Shown here piece after piece: positions 34,276 through 42,338 of a stretch of 64,000 bases of DNA. Below the pieces are notes generated by a model, which saw only the letters and a list, made by a program, of their open reading frames with translations, was not told where the DNA came from and made no database searches. The stretch's first letter is position 1. Every line of letters begins with the position of its first letter. The DNA comes from Oxalobacteraceae bacterium OTU3CAMAD1. Its GTDB lineage: Bacteria > Pseudomonadota > Gammaproteobacteria > Burkholderiales > Burkholderiaceae_D. The translations under genes were made by a program, and so were the position numbers. The stretch spans positions 6,572,001 to 6,636,000 of the forward strand of contig CP099650.1 in assembly GCA_024123915.1 (NCBI GenBank), in the 5' to 3' direction.

Positions 34276-35259
34276 ATTTAACGTTAGACTCTGCTGCGCT
34301 TCCCACACCATCAGCAGTTGGGCGCAGACCGAGGCGGCGATTGCGGCGGGCAGCTTGTTTGTGATGCCGGCCAGACCAATCGGGCAGACCATGGCGTCGA
34401 TGCGGTCCTTCGGCAGGCCGCGCGCGGCCATCCTGCGTTCGAACTGCACGCGCTTGGTCTTGGAGCCGATCAGGCCAAACCAGCCGACATCCGCGCGGGC
34501 CAAAATCGCTTCGCTCAAGCGCTGGTCCAGCGCGTGGCTGTGGGTCATGACCAGGTAGCTGGCATCGGCCGGCGCGCCGGCGACGAGCGCTTCCGGCATG
34601 TCGGTCGCTTCGACCGTGACGTTGGCCGGTATCGTCGACGGAAACATGTCCTCCCGCTCGTCGACCCAGGTGACGGTACACGGCAGCTCTCCCAGCATGC
34701 GAACGATGGCCGCGCCGACATGGCCCGCGCCGAACAACAGCAAGTGCGCGCGCGGAGCGAGACATGGATCTGCGAGCCAGCGGCGGCCGGCAGCGTCTTT
34801 CAACACATGCGTGCCGCGCTTGCGGTCAACCGTTGGCGCGCCTTCGGCCTCCCCTGCGAGCGTCATGCCATCCGCATCCAGCAGCAGCGCGGCGGACGGG
34901 CCGTCGATGGCGCTCAGACGCCAGCTATCCTCGCGGCGGCGCGCGCTCAAACTTTCCAGCACGGACCGCAGTGAAACATCGACCAGTTCGAACGCAAGGT
35001 GTACCACGCCACCGCAGCACTGGCCCAGGGTCGGACCAAGCGCGTAACGCTCCAGCCGCGCCGCTCCGGCGCCGCCCAGCATCGCGCGCGCCGTCTCGAC
35101 CGCGCACAGCTCCAGATGCCCGCCGCCGATGGTATCGACCTGGCCTTCCGCCGTGACCAGCATCTTTGCCCCCGGCTCGCGCGGGCCGGAGCCTTCGACG
35201 ATGGCCACCGTCACCAGCACCGCCGGTTGCGTGATCCGCGCTGTCAGCCACTCGTTCAC
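34249..35259 (-). CDS. xdhC: Xanthine dehydrogenase accessory protein XdhC
   Basis: XdhC binds molybdenum cofactor, helps its sulfuration and inserts it into xanthine dehydrogenase. The 336-residue product has the N-terminal XdhC/CoxI domain (VEGSGPREPGAKMLV, DTIGGGHLE, QCCGGVVHL) and a C-terminal Rossmann domain (LLLFGAGHVGAAIVRML near 170, then VMTHSHALDQRL and FGLIGSKTKRVQF). The start is GTG at 35257-35259, directly after the xdhB stop. The last nine residues and the stop codon come from repeat copy 4, so the native C-terminus was altered by repeat insertion, apparently without harm because the tail is not conserved. Confidence 0.93.
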   Translation of the reverse strand: MNEWLTARITQPAVLVTVAIVEGSGPREPGAKMLVTAEGQVDTIGGGHLELCAVETARAMLGGAGAARLERYALGPTLGQCCGGVVHLAFELVDVSLRSVLESLSARRREDSWRLSAIDGPSAALLLDADGMTLAGEAEGAPTVDRKRGTHVLKDAAGRRWLADPCLAPRAHLLLFGAGHVGAAIVRMLGELPCTVTWVDEREDMFPSTIPANVTVEATDMPEALVAGAPADASYLVMTHSHALDQRLSEAILARADVGWFGLIGSKTKRVQFERRMAARGLPKDRIDAMVCPIGLAGITNKLPAAIAASVCAQLLMVWEAQQSLTLNHVGRISAA

Positions 35260-37623
35260 TTAGGCCGCCATTTCCACTGCGGACACCGCGCGCAGTATCT
35301 CTTCGCTGGTCGCGGGCGCGTTCAGCGGCGGGTTGACGCGATGGCCGCCGACGCTGGAAATCGCATCGCGGATCGCGAAGAACACCGAGAACGGCAGCAG
35401 CAGCGGCGGCTCGCCCACCGCCTTGGAGCGGTGGATGCTGTCCTCCACATTGCCGTTGTCATACAGCTTGACGCGGAAGTCCTCCGGGCAGTCCGACACG
35501 CCGGGAATCTTGTACGTCGATGGCGCGTGCGTCATCAGCTTGCCGGCCGGGTTCCACCACAACTGCTCGGTGGTCAGCCAGCCCATGCCCTGGATGAAGG
35601 CGCCCTCCACCTGGCCGATATCGATGGCCGGATTGAGCGAGCGGCCGGCGTCGTACAGCGCATCCGCGCGCAGCAGCTTCCATTCGCCCGTCAACGTATC
35701 GACCACCACCTCGGATACGGCGGCGCCGTAGGCGTAGTACGAGAACGGATGGCCGTTCATCGTCTTCGGATCCCAGTGCAGGCCCGGGGTGGCGTAGAAA
35801 CCGTCGGACCACAGCTGCACCCGCGCCAGATACGCCTTCTGCACCAGCTCCGGGAACGGCACGGCATGGCCGTTGACGTGGACGGCGTTGTCGAAGAAGC
35901 GCACCGGCTGGCCGTCCTCGTCGCCATACAATTTGACGGCGTAGGCGGACAGGCGCTCGCGGATCTGGCGCGCGGCGTCCTGCGCCGCCTTGCCGTTCAA
36001 ATCCGCGCCGGTCGATGCCGCCGTCGCCGAGGTGTTCGACACCTTGCTGGTGTCGGTCGCCGTCGCGCGCACGTGTTCCATGTCCAGGCCCAGTTCATGC
36101 GCCACCACCTGCATCACCTTGGTGTTGATGCCCTGCCCCATCTCGGTGCCGCCATGATTGACCAGCACCGAGCCGTCGACGTACACGTGCACCAGCGCGC
36201 CGGCCTGGTTCAAGTGGGTGACGTTGAAGGCGATGCCAAATTTGAGCGGCGTGAGCGCCAGCCCTTTCTTCAATACCGGGCTGCCGGCGTTGTAAGCGTC
36301 GATGGCCTTGCGGCGGGCGCGGTATTCGCTGGTTTGCTCCAGCTCCGCCGTCAGCGCCTCGATCACGTTGTCGACGATCTCCTGGCCGTATGGCGTGACA
36401 TTGCGTTCGGTCTTACCGTAGAAGTTCAGGCGACGGATATCGAGCGCGTCGCGGCCAAGGTTGCGGGCGATTTCGTCGATGACGTATTCGATGGCGATGG
36501 CGCCCTGCGGCCCGCCGAAACCACGGAAGGCGGTGTTCGACTGCGTGTTGGTCTTGCCGCAGGCGGCGCGGATGTCGACGTCGGACAGATAATAGGTATT
36601 GTCGAAGTGGCAGACGGCCCGCGTGGCCACGGGGCCCGACAGGTCGGCCGAGTAGCCTGCGCGCAGGGTCATGTCCACTTTGGCGGCGAGGATCTTGCCG
36701 TTGTCGTCGTAGCCGACTTCATATTCATAGAAGAAGCAATGGCGCTTGCCGGTGACGAGCATGTCGTCGTCGCGGTCGGCGCGCAGTTTGACCGGCCGGC
36801 GCAGCTTGGCGGCGGCGATGCCGGCGGCGGCGGCCCACAGCGCCGATTGCGATTCCTTGCCGCCGAAGCCACCGCCCATGCGGCGGCACTCGACCTGCAC
36901 CTTGTGCGAATGCACGCCGAGCGCATGGGCGACGACATGCTGCATCTCGCTCGGGTGCTGTGTCGAGCACTGCACCAGCATGCCGTTGTCTTCCTTCGGG
37001 ATCGCGTAGGCGATCTGGCCTTCCAGGTAAAACTGCTCCTGGCCGCCGACGAACAACTGCCCCTTGACCACACGCGGCGCCGTGTCGAACGCGGTCTGGA
37101 ATTGTCCGCGCTTGAGCTGCATCGGCGGCAGCACGTACGATTGTGCGGCCTTGGCCTCCTGCGGCGTAAAAATGGCCGGCAGTTCGTCGTAGTCGACGAC
37201 GGCGCGGCGCGCGGCGCGGCGGGCGTTGTCGTGCGTGTCGGCGACGACGACGAAGATCGGCTGGCCGACGTACATCACCTCCTCCACGCAGAAGATCGGA
37301 TCGTCGTGGATGATCGGGCCGCAGTCGTTGGTGCCGACGATGTCGCCGGCGGTGTAGACAGCCACCACGCCGGCCGAGGCGCGCACCGGCGCCAGATCGA
37401 TCGCGGTGATGCGCGCGTGCGCCTTCGACGACAGGCCCAGCGCGGCGTGCAAAGTGCCTTGCAGCTCGGGGATGTCGTCGGTATAGGTGGCCTGGCCAAG
37501 CACGTGCAGCTCGGCCGATTCATGCGGTCGGGCGACGCCGACGGCTTTCCAAGCCTCGGCGGCGGCGGCCTTTGCGTCGTTCAACGCGGTGATCTCAAGT
37601 TCAGGAGCGGCTGGATGGTTCAC
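35260..37623 (-). CDS. xdhB: Xanthine dehydrogenase, molybdopterin-binding subunit
   Basis: This is the catalytic large subunit that hydroxylates hypoxanthine and xanthine to urate. The 787-residue protein shows the molybdopterin features GQEQFYLEGQIAYA, RRMGGGFGGKE, TAFRGFGGPQG near 380, NHGGTEMGQGINTK, and the active-site Glu in SKAVGEPPLLL near 730. The start is GTG at 37621-37623 (VNHPAAPELE), with GGAG six bases before it; the longer open frame upstream overlaps xdhA. It lies 11 bp after xdhA and touches xdhC. The naming follows the two-subunit bacterial enzyme (XdhA Fe-S/FAD, XdhB Mo). Confidence 0.95.
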   Translation of the reverse strand: MNHPAAPELEITALNDAKAAAAEAWKAVGVARPHESAELHVLGQATYTDDIPELQGTLHAALGLSSKAHARITAIDLAPVRASAGVVAVYTAGDIVGTNDCGPIIHDDPIFCVEEVMYVGQPIFVVVADTHDNARRAARRAVVDYDELPAIFTPQEAKAAQSYVLPPMQLKRGQFQTAFDTAPRVVKGQLFVGGQEQFYLEGQIAYAIPKEDNGMLVQCSTQHPSEMQHVVAHALGVHSHKVQVECRRMGGGFGGKESQSALWAAAAGIAAAKLRRPVKLRADRDDDMLVTGKRHCFFYEYEVGYDDNGKILAAKVDMTLRAGYSADLSGPVATRAVCHFDNTYYLSDVDIRAACGKTNTQSNTAFRGFGGPQGAIAIEYVIDEIARNLGRDALDIRRLNFYGKTERNVTPYGQEIVDNVIEALTAELEQTSEYRARRKAIDAYNAGSPVLKKGLALTPLKFGIAFNVTHLNQAGALVHVYVDGSVLVNHGGTEMGQGINTKVMQVVAHELGLDMEHVRATATDTSKVSNTSATAASTGADLNGKAAQDAARQIRERLSAYAVKLYGDEDGQPVRFFDNAVHVNGHAVPFPELVQKAYLARVQLWSDGFYATPGLHWDPKTMNGHPFSYYAYGAAVSEVVVDTLTGEWKLLRADALYDAGRSLNPAIDIGQVEGAFIQGMGWLTTEQLWWNPAGKLMTHAPSTYKIPGVSDCPEDFRVKLYDNGNVEDSIHRSKAVGEPPLLLPFSVFFAIRDAISSVGGHRVNPPLNAPATSEEILRAVSAVEMAA

Positions 37624-37634
37624 GGTGGCTCCTT

Positions 37635-39104
37635 TCAGGCGCGGCAAGCGAAGGCGTTGACGGCATCGGCCGCGAGCGGCGCATCGGCGCGCGTTTCGAA
37701 CCAGAAGCGGCGCAGCAGGTTTTGCGCGGTTTGCATGCGGTAGGAGCTGGAAGCGCGCATGTCCGACAGCGGCGCGAAGTCCTGCGCCAGCATGTCCATC
37801 GCCACGCGCAGATTGGCTTCGTTCCAGCGCAGGCCAATCAGCGAAGACTCGGCGCGCGGCGCGCGGCGTGGCGTTGCGGCCATGCCGCCGAAAGCGATGC
37901 GGGCGTCGACCACGACGTCGCCATCGAGCTTGAACGCGAAGGCGGCACACACGGCGGAGATATCCTGGTCGAAACGCTTGGCCAGTTTATAGGTGCGGAA
38001 TTCGATGCCGGCGCGCGGCAGCGGCACGCGCACGGCGGCGACGAATTCGTCCGCCCGCATATCCTTTTTCTGATAATCGAGGTAGAACGCCTCCAGCGGC
38101 AGCACGCGTTGGCCGGAAGCGCTTTGGAGCGCCACTTCGCTGCCCAGCGCAATCATCCACGGCATCGAATCGCCGATCGGCGAGCCGTTGGCGACGTTGC
38201 CGCCCAATGTGCCCGCATTGCGGATCGGCAGAGAGGCAAAGCGCTGGCGCATTTCGCTTAGCTGCGACGGATACCGTTCCGCCAGCGCTTCATACGCGTC
38301 GTCGAGCGACAAGCCGGCGCCGATTTCCAGCATGCCGTCCTTTTCGCCGATGGTTTGCAGCGCGGTGACGTGGCCAAGGTAGATGATGTCGCCCAGCTCG
38401 CGCATCTGCTTGGTGACCCAGAGGCCGATGTCGGTGGAACCGGCCAGCAGCGTCGCCTTGGGATGGGCGCCGCGCAGCGCCACCAGTTCTTCCAGTGTGC
38501 GCGGCGCGTGGAAGCTCTGGCCATGGGCGGTATAGCTGGCGCCCGCGTCGCGCCGCAAGCCGCGCAATTGCTCCGCCAGGGCCTCGCGGTCGAAGCCCAC
38601 CTTGGGCAGCTCCGTCATCCGGTGCGCGGCATCGATGATGGGACGGTAGCCGGTGCAGCGGCACAGGTTACCGGACAGGCAGTCGTCGATCTCCTTGCGC
38701 TGCGCGGGCCGGCCGTCCTTGTCCAGGTACATGCCCCACAGCGACATGACGAAACCGGGCGTACAGAAGCCGCATTGCGAGCCATGACATTCGACCATGG
38801 CCTGCTGCACCGGATGCAGCGCGCCGTCGGCCTGCTGCAAATCCTCGACGGTGAACAGCGCCTTGCCGTCCAGGGTGGGCGCGAACTGGATGCAGGAGTT
38901 CACGGACTTCATCTCCAGCTGGCCGCCGGCGTTCAAGCTGCCGATGACGACCGTGCATGCGCCGCAATCGCCCTCGGCGCAGCCTTCCTTGGTGCCGGTG
39001 CAATGCAGGTCCTCGCGCAGGTGCTGAAGCACGGTGCGCGTGGGGGCGGCGTTGGCGATCTCCTGGACCTTGCCGCGGAAGTAAAAACGAATCGGTTCGG
39101 ACAT
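37635..39104 (-). CDS. xdhA: Xanthine dehydrogenase, FeS/FAD subunit
   Basis: The 489-residue small subunit carries two [2Fe-2S] clusters and FAD and passes electrons to NAD. Cluster ligands are visible as Cys42, Cys47, Cys50 and Cys71 (GCAEGDCGACTVV) and again in CHGSQCGFCTPGF and LCRCTGYRP near 112-155. The FAD domain begins near 190 (TLLAGSTDIGLWV) and has IRNAGTLGGNVANGSPIGD. The ATG at 39102-39104 (MSEPIRFYF) is preferred over a TTG six codons upstream. The gene follows puuE with only about 7 bp between stop and start. Confidence 0.95.
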   Translation of the reverse strand: MSEPIRFYFRGKVQEIANAAPTRTVLQHLREDLHCTGTKEGCAEGDCGACTVVIGSLNAGGQLEMKSVNSCIQFAPTLDGKALFTVEDLQQADGALHPVQQAMVECHGSQCGFCTPGFVMSLWGMYLDKDGRPAQRKEIDDCLSGNLCRCTGYRPIIDAAHRMTELPKVGFDREALAEQLRGLRRDAGASYTAHGQSFHAPRTLEELVALRGAHPKATLLAGSTDIGLWVTKQMRELGDIIYLGHVTALQTIGEKDGMLEIGAGLSLDDAYEALAERYPSQLSEMRQRFASLPIRNAGTLGGNVANGSPIGDSMPWMIALGSEVALQSASGQRVLPLEAFYLDYQKKDMRADEFVAAVRVPLPRAGIEFRTYKLAKRFDQDISAVCAAFAFKLDGDVVVDARIAFGGMAATPRRAPRAESSLIGLRWNEANLRVAMDMLAQDFAPLSDMRASSSYRMQTAQNLLRRFWFETRADAPLAADAVNAFACRA

Positions 39105-39111
39105 CGTGGTC

Positions 39112-40065
39112 TCAATCTGCAAATGGGTGTGTGGCGTGCCAGTGATCGGCGATATCGATGCGGCGCGTGATCCAGACCTTGTCGTGCCCTTGCACGTAGT
39201 CGAGGAAGCGCGCCAGCGACGCCGCCCGCGCGGGCCGGCCGGCGATGCGACAGTGCAGGCCGATCGACAGCATCTTCGGCTGGTTCAGGCCATTCGGATC
39301 GCCCTCCGCGTACAGCACGTCGAAGGCGTCCTTCAGATAGTCGAAGAACTGCGTGCCGGAGTTGAAACCCTGCGCGGCGGCGAAACGCATGTCGTTGGTG
39401 TCCAACGTGTACGGCACGATCAGCTGCGGCGCTTTGGCGGCCTTGCCGTCGGCGTCCGTGTAGTCGACCTTTTGCCAGAACGGCAAGTCGTCGCCGTAGT
39501 GATCGGAATCGTAGCGGAAGCCGCCGTGCTCCATCACCAGCCGGCGCGTGTTGGGCGAATCGCGGCCCGTGTACCAGCCTTGCGGCGCGCTTCCCGTCAG
39601 TTCGCGGATGATATCGACCGCTTCCTTCATGTGCGCGCGCTCGGTGGCTTCGTCCATGTTCTGGTAGGTGATCCAGCGCAGGCCGTGGCAGGCGATTTCG
39701 TGACCCAGCGACTGGAACGCGGCCACCGCCTCGGGATGCCGCTTGAGCGCCATCGACACGCCGAACACCGTCAGCGGCAGCTTGCGCTCCTCGAACATGC
39801 GCAGCAGGCGCCACAAGCCGGCGCGCGAGCCGTACTCGTACAGCGACTCCATGCTCATGTGGCGATTGCTGAACGAGGCCGCGCCGATGATCTCGGAAAG
39901 GAATGTTTCCGACCCGGCATCACCGTGCAGCACGTTGTTTTCGCCGCCCTCCTCGTAGTTCAGCACGAACTGCAGGGCCACCCGGGCCTGGTTCGGCCAT
40001 TGGGCGTGGGGCGGTTTCGGCCCGTAGCCGATCATGTCGCGCGGATAGTTGTCGTAAGTGGTCAT
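39112..40065 (-). CDS. puuE: Allantoinase, polysaccharide-deacetylase type
   Basis: PuuE hydrolyses allantoin to allantoate and is unrelated to the amidohydrolase AllB. The 317-residue protein starts with YPRDMIGYGPKPPHAQWPNQ and FVLNYEEGGENNVLHGD, diagnostic of PuuE. NodB-fold segments GHEIACHGLRW, GWYTGRDSPNTRRL and YDSDHYGDDLPFW follow. The ATG at 40063-40065 gives a start close to known PuuE proteins; an ATG at 40102-40104 would add 13 non-conserved residues, and neither has a good ribosome site. It is the first gene of the leftward purine operon, divergent from hiuH. Confidence 0.92.
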   Translation of the reverse strand: MTTYDNYPRDMIGYGPKPPHAQWPNQARVALQFVLNYEEGGENNVLHGDAGSETFLSEIIGAASFSNRHMSMESLYEYGSRAGLWRLLRMFEERKLPLTVFGVSMALKRHPEAVAAFQSLGHEIACHGLRWITYQNMDEATERAHMKEAVDIIRELTGSAPQGWYTGRDSPNTRRLVMEHGGFRYDSDHYGDDLPFWQKVDYTDADGKAAKAPQLIVPYTLDTNDMRFAAAQGFNSGTQFFDYLKDAFDVLYAEGDPNGLNQPKMLSIGLHCRIAGRPARAASLARFLDYVQGHDKVWITRRIDIADHWHATHPFAD

Positions 40066-40125
40066 GGGCGCCGGCAAGTCGATGGGGAATATATCTGTAA
40101 TCATATATGCGTGGACGGCTATCGG

Positions 40126-40166
40126 TATATGATTTGTACAATAGATACTTATGACGTACACATATA
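40126..40166. promoter_or_regulatory. Inverted repeat between puuE and hiuH
   Basis: TATATG-ATT-TGTAC (40126-40139) and GTACA-CATATA (40156-40166) form an imperfect inverted repeat. Inside the left half TTGTACAA (40134-40141) is a perfect 8-bp palindrome. It lies in the shared regulatory region of the two divergent ureide genes and is a candidate operator for a common regulator, which is not encoded next to it. Confidence 0.5.
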
Positions 40167-40174
40167 GGACAACC

Positions 40175-40528
40175 ATGGGCAAGCTCAGTACGCACGTTCT
40201 CGACATCACGCAGGGCAAGCCGGGGGCCGGCGTCAAGGTGGCGTTGTACGCCGTCGGCGCGCAGGGGCGCACGTTGATCAAAACCGACGTTACCAACGCC
40301 GATGGCCGCTGTTCGGCGCCGCTGCTGGAGGGCGAGACCATGAAAGCGGGCAAATATGAGCTGGTTTTCGGCGCCGGGGATTATTTCGCCGCGAAAGGGG
40401 TGGAGCTGCCAGAGCCGCGTTTCATCGACGAGGTGACGATCGCCTTTGGGGTAGCCGGCGCGGATCAGAATTATCACGTGCCGCTGGTGGTGTCGCCATG
40501 GGCGTATTCGACGTATCGCGGTAGCTGA
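40175..40528 (+). CDS. hiuH: 5-Hydroxyisourate hydrolase
   Basis: HiuH (transthyretin-like) opens 5-hydroxyisourate, the product of urate oxidase, to OHCU. With the ATG at 40175 the protein is 117 residues (MGKLSTHVLDITQGKPG...) and ends in the family signature YRGS. His7 in STHVLD, Arg in the GRC stretch and the C-terminal Tyr-Arg-Gly-Ser are the expected active-site elements. AGGAC five bases upstream acts as ribosome site; an upstream ATG at 40151 would add eight non-conserved residues. No signal peptide is seen. It is divergent from puuE and stands alone, with repeat copy 5 downstream. Confidence 0.95.
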   Translation: MGKLSTHVLDITQGKPGAGVKVALYAVGAQGRTLIKTDVTNADGRCSAPLLEGETMKAGKYELVFGAGDYFAAKGVELPEPRFIDEVTIAFGVAGADQNYHVPLVVSPWAYSTYRGS

Positions 40529-40552
40529 CGACAATTAAGTTCCCGTCTAAAT

Positions 40553-40650
40553 CACGTAGGGCGGATTAGGCGGAACGCCGTAATCGGCCATTTATGAGCC
40601 GTCGACGACGCATGTATGGCCGATTACGCTGCGCTAATCCGCCCTACGTG
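40553..40650. repeat. Interspersed palindromic repeat, copy 5
   Basis: Full copy, left arm with the GGCGGAACGCC loop, right arm with the GCGCAGC loop, same orientation as copies 2 and 4. It begins 25 bp after the hiuH stop. Confidence 0.9.
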
Positions 40651-40722
40651 TATGACTGACGGATCAAGGGCTAGGGGTCACCGCTTGTCCGCCGGCGGGA
40701 ACTCCCCTAAGATGCGCACACC

Positions 40723-42231
40723 ATGACCGAATCCCATTCCGCCCTCGAGGCGTCCTTCCTGCAACAGGCCGTTGAACTGCACCAGCAGGGCCGCCTCCAG
40801 CCAGCGCAGGCGCTGTACCGCCAGATACTCGATCTCAATCCCCGCCAGTTCGACGCGCTCCATCTGCTGGGCGTGATCGCCCGCCAGCAGGGCGACGCTG
40901 CGACCGCCATCGCGCTGATCTCGCAAGCAATCGACATCGACGGCCAACAGGCCAAGGCCCACGCCAACCTGGGCGCGGCGCTGCTCGACATCGGGCGCGC
41001 CGACGAAGCGCTGGCCAGCCACGAACGCGCCATCGCCCTGCTGCCCGACTACGCCATGGCCTGGAGTAATCGCGGCAACGCGTTGCGCAAACTTGGACAC
41101 CTCGACGACGCGCTCCTCAGCTACCAGCGCGCGATCGAGATCCAACCGAATTACGCCGAGGCGCACTGCAACCGCGCCATCGTGCTGCAGGACCAGGCCC
41201 GCTATCTGGAGGCATTGGGCGCGGCGGAAGATGCGCTGAACATCAAAGACCGCTACGCCGACGCCTGGTTCGCGCGCGGTAACGCGCTGCATTGCCTGCG
41301 CCTGCTGCCGGACGCGGTGGAAAGCTTCGACCGCGCCATTCATCTGCGGCCGCAATGGGCGGAGGCGTACAGCGCGCAGGGTTCGAGCCTGTTCCGGCTG
41401 GGCGAATTCGAGGCGGCGCTGGACAGCTACGATCACGCGCTCAGACTGAAACCGGACCACGCGCTGGCGCAATACCATCGCGGCAACGCCCTACGCTCGC
41501 TCGGCCGCAACGACGAGGCGATCGCTGCCTACCGCGCCGCGCTGGCCCATGGCGATAATCCGGAAACCATCGCCTTCGCGCTGGCATCGCTCGGCGTGGG
41601 CGAGACGCCGGCCGTGCTGCCGGCCGAATATGTGCGCTCGCTGTTCGACCAATACGCCAATCACTTCGACGAGCATCTGGTGAAGGTACTTGATTATCAG
41701 ACCCCGGCTTATCTGGACGCGATGCTCCGTCGCGTGGCGCCGGCGACCGGTCTTGACACCTTGGACATCGGCTGCGGCACCGGCCTGTGCGCCCCATATC
41801 TGAAGGCCTACTCGCGCCGCCTCGACGGCGTCGACCTGTCGCAGCAGATGCTGGACAAGGCGGCCGAACGCGACGCCTATGACGAATTGACCTGCGCGGA
41901 CTTGCTCAGCTATTTGGACGGATACGACAGCCGCTGGGACCTGGCGGTCGCCGCCGACGTCTTCGTCTACATCGGCGACCTGAGGCCCGTATTTGAAAGC
42001 GTACGGCGCGCGTTGCGGCCCGGCGGACGATTCTGCTTCTCCGTCGAAGCCGGCGACGGCGCCGACTTCATCTTGCGCCCCACCAACCGCTACGCCCACA
42101 CTCAGGGCTATCTGGAACGTCTGGCCGAGGCCACCGGCTTTGAAATCCTGGCGGCCGAACCCCTCGCCGCCCGACAGGAAAACGGCGCGACCATCTCCGG
42201 CCACGCTGTCATCCTGCGCTGCTCTAAGTAA
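40723..42231 (+). CDS. TPR-repeat protein with C-terminal SAM-dependent methyltransferase domain
   Basis: The 502-residue protein has about eight tetratricopeptide repeats (residues 10-285; AHANLGAALLDIGRADEALA and AYSAQGSSLFRLGEFEAALD are typical units) followed by a class I methyltransferase domain. The latter has DIGCGTGLCAPYL near 348 (SAM site), LDGVDLSQQMLDKA, and FCFSVEAGDGADF. No signal or membrane segment is seen. The TPR part should hold a protein partner and the C-terminal domain methylate it or a bound substrate, but neither is known. It stands alone, ending at a bidirectional hairpin terminator. Confidence 0.85.
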   Translation: MTESHSALEASFLQQAVELHQQGRLQPAQALYRQILDLNPRQFDALHLLGVIARQQGDAATAIALISQAIDIDGQQAKAHANLGAALLDIGRADEALASHERAIALLPDYAMAWSNRGNALRKLGHLDDALLSYQRAIEIQPNYAEAHCNRAIVLQDQARYLEALGAAEDALNIKDRYADAWFARGNALHCLRLLPDAVESFDRAIHLRPQWAEAYSAQGSSLFRLGEFEAALDSYDHALRLKPDHALAQYHRGNALRSLGRNDEAIAAYRAALAHGDNPETIAFALASLGVGETPAVLPAEYVRSLFDQYANHFDEHLVKVLDYQTPAYLDAMLRRVAPATGLDTLDIGCGTGLCAPYLKAYSRRLDGVDLSQQMLDKAAERDAYDELTCADLLSYLDGYDSRWDLAVAADVFVYIGDLRPVFESVRRALRPGGRFCFSVEAGDGADFILRPTNRYAHTQGYLERLAEATGFEILAAEPLAARQENGATISGHAVILRCSK

Positions 42232-42271
42232 CCCCAATGTGCTTTGAGCGATACGCATGCCGTACTGCTTA

Positions 42272-42299
42272 GGGGTCGTACCCCTTGGGGTACGACCCC
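42272..42299. terminator. Bidirectional hairpin GGGGTCGTACCCC
   Basis: Perfect 13-base arms (42272-42284, 42287-42299) around TT, between two convergent genes (TPR-methyltransferase and M20 peptidase). No U-run follows, but the stem is very stable. It is a second copy of the palindrome found at 5437-5463. Confidence 0.65.
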
Positions 42300-42338
42300 G
42301 TATGGCCGTGCGGGTTAGGCTGGCCGTGCGGGTCGCTC

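Noticed and set aside
40151..40174. Eight-residue N-terminal extension of HiuH as an export signal
   Set aside because: The segment MTYTYRTT is not hydrophobic and is not a signal peptide; the next ATG has a better ribosome site and fits the family start.
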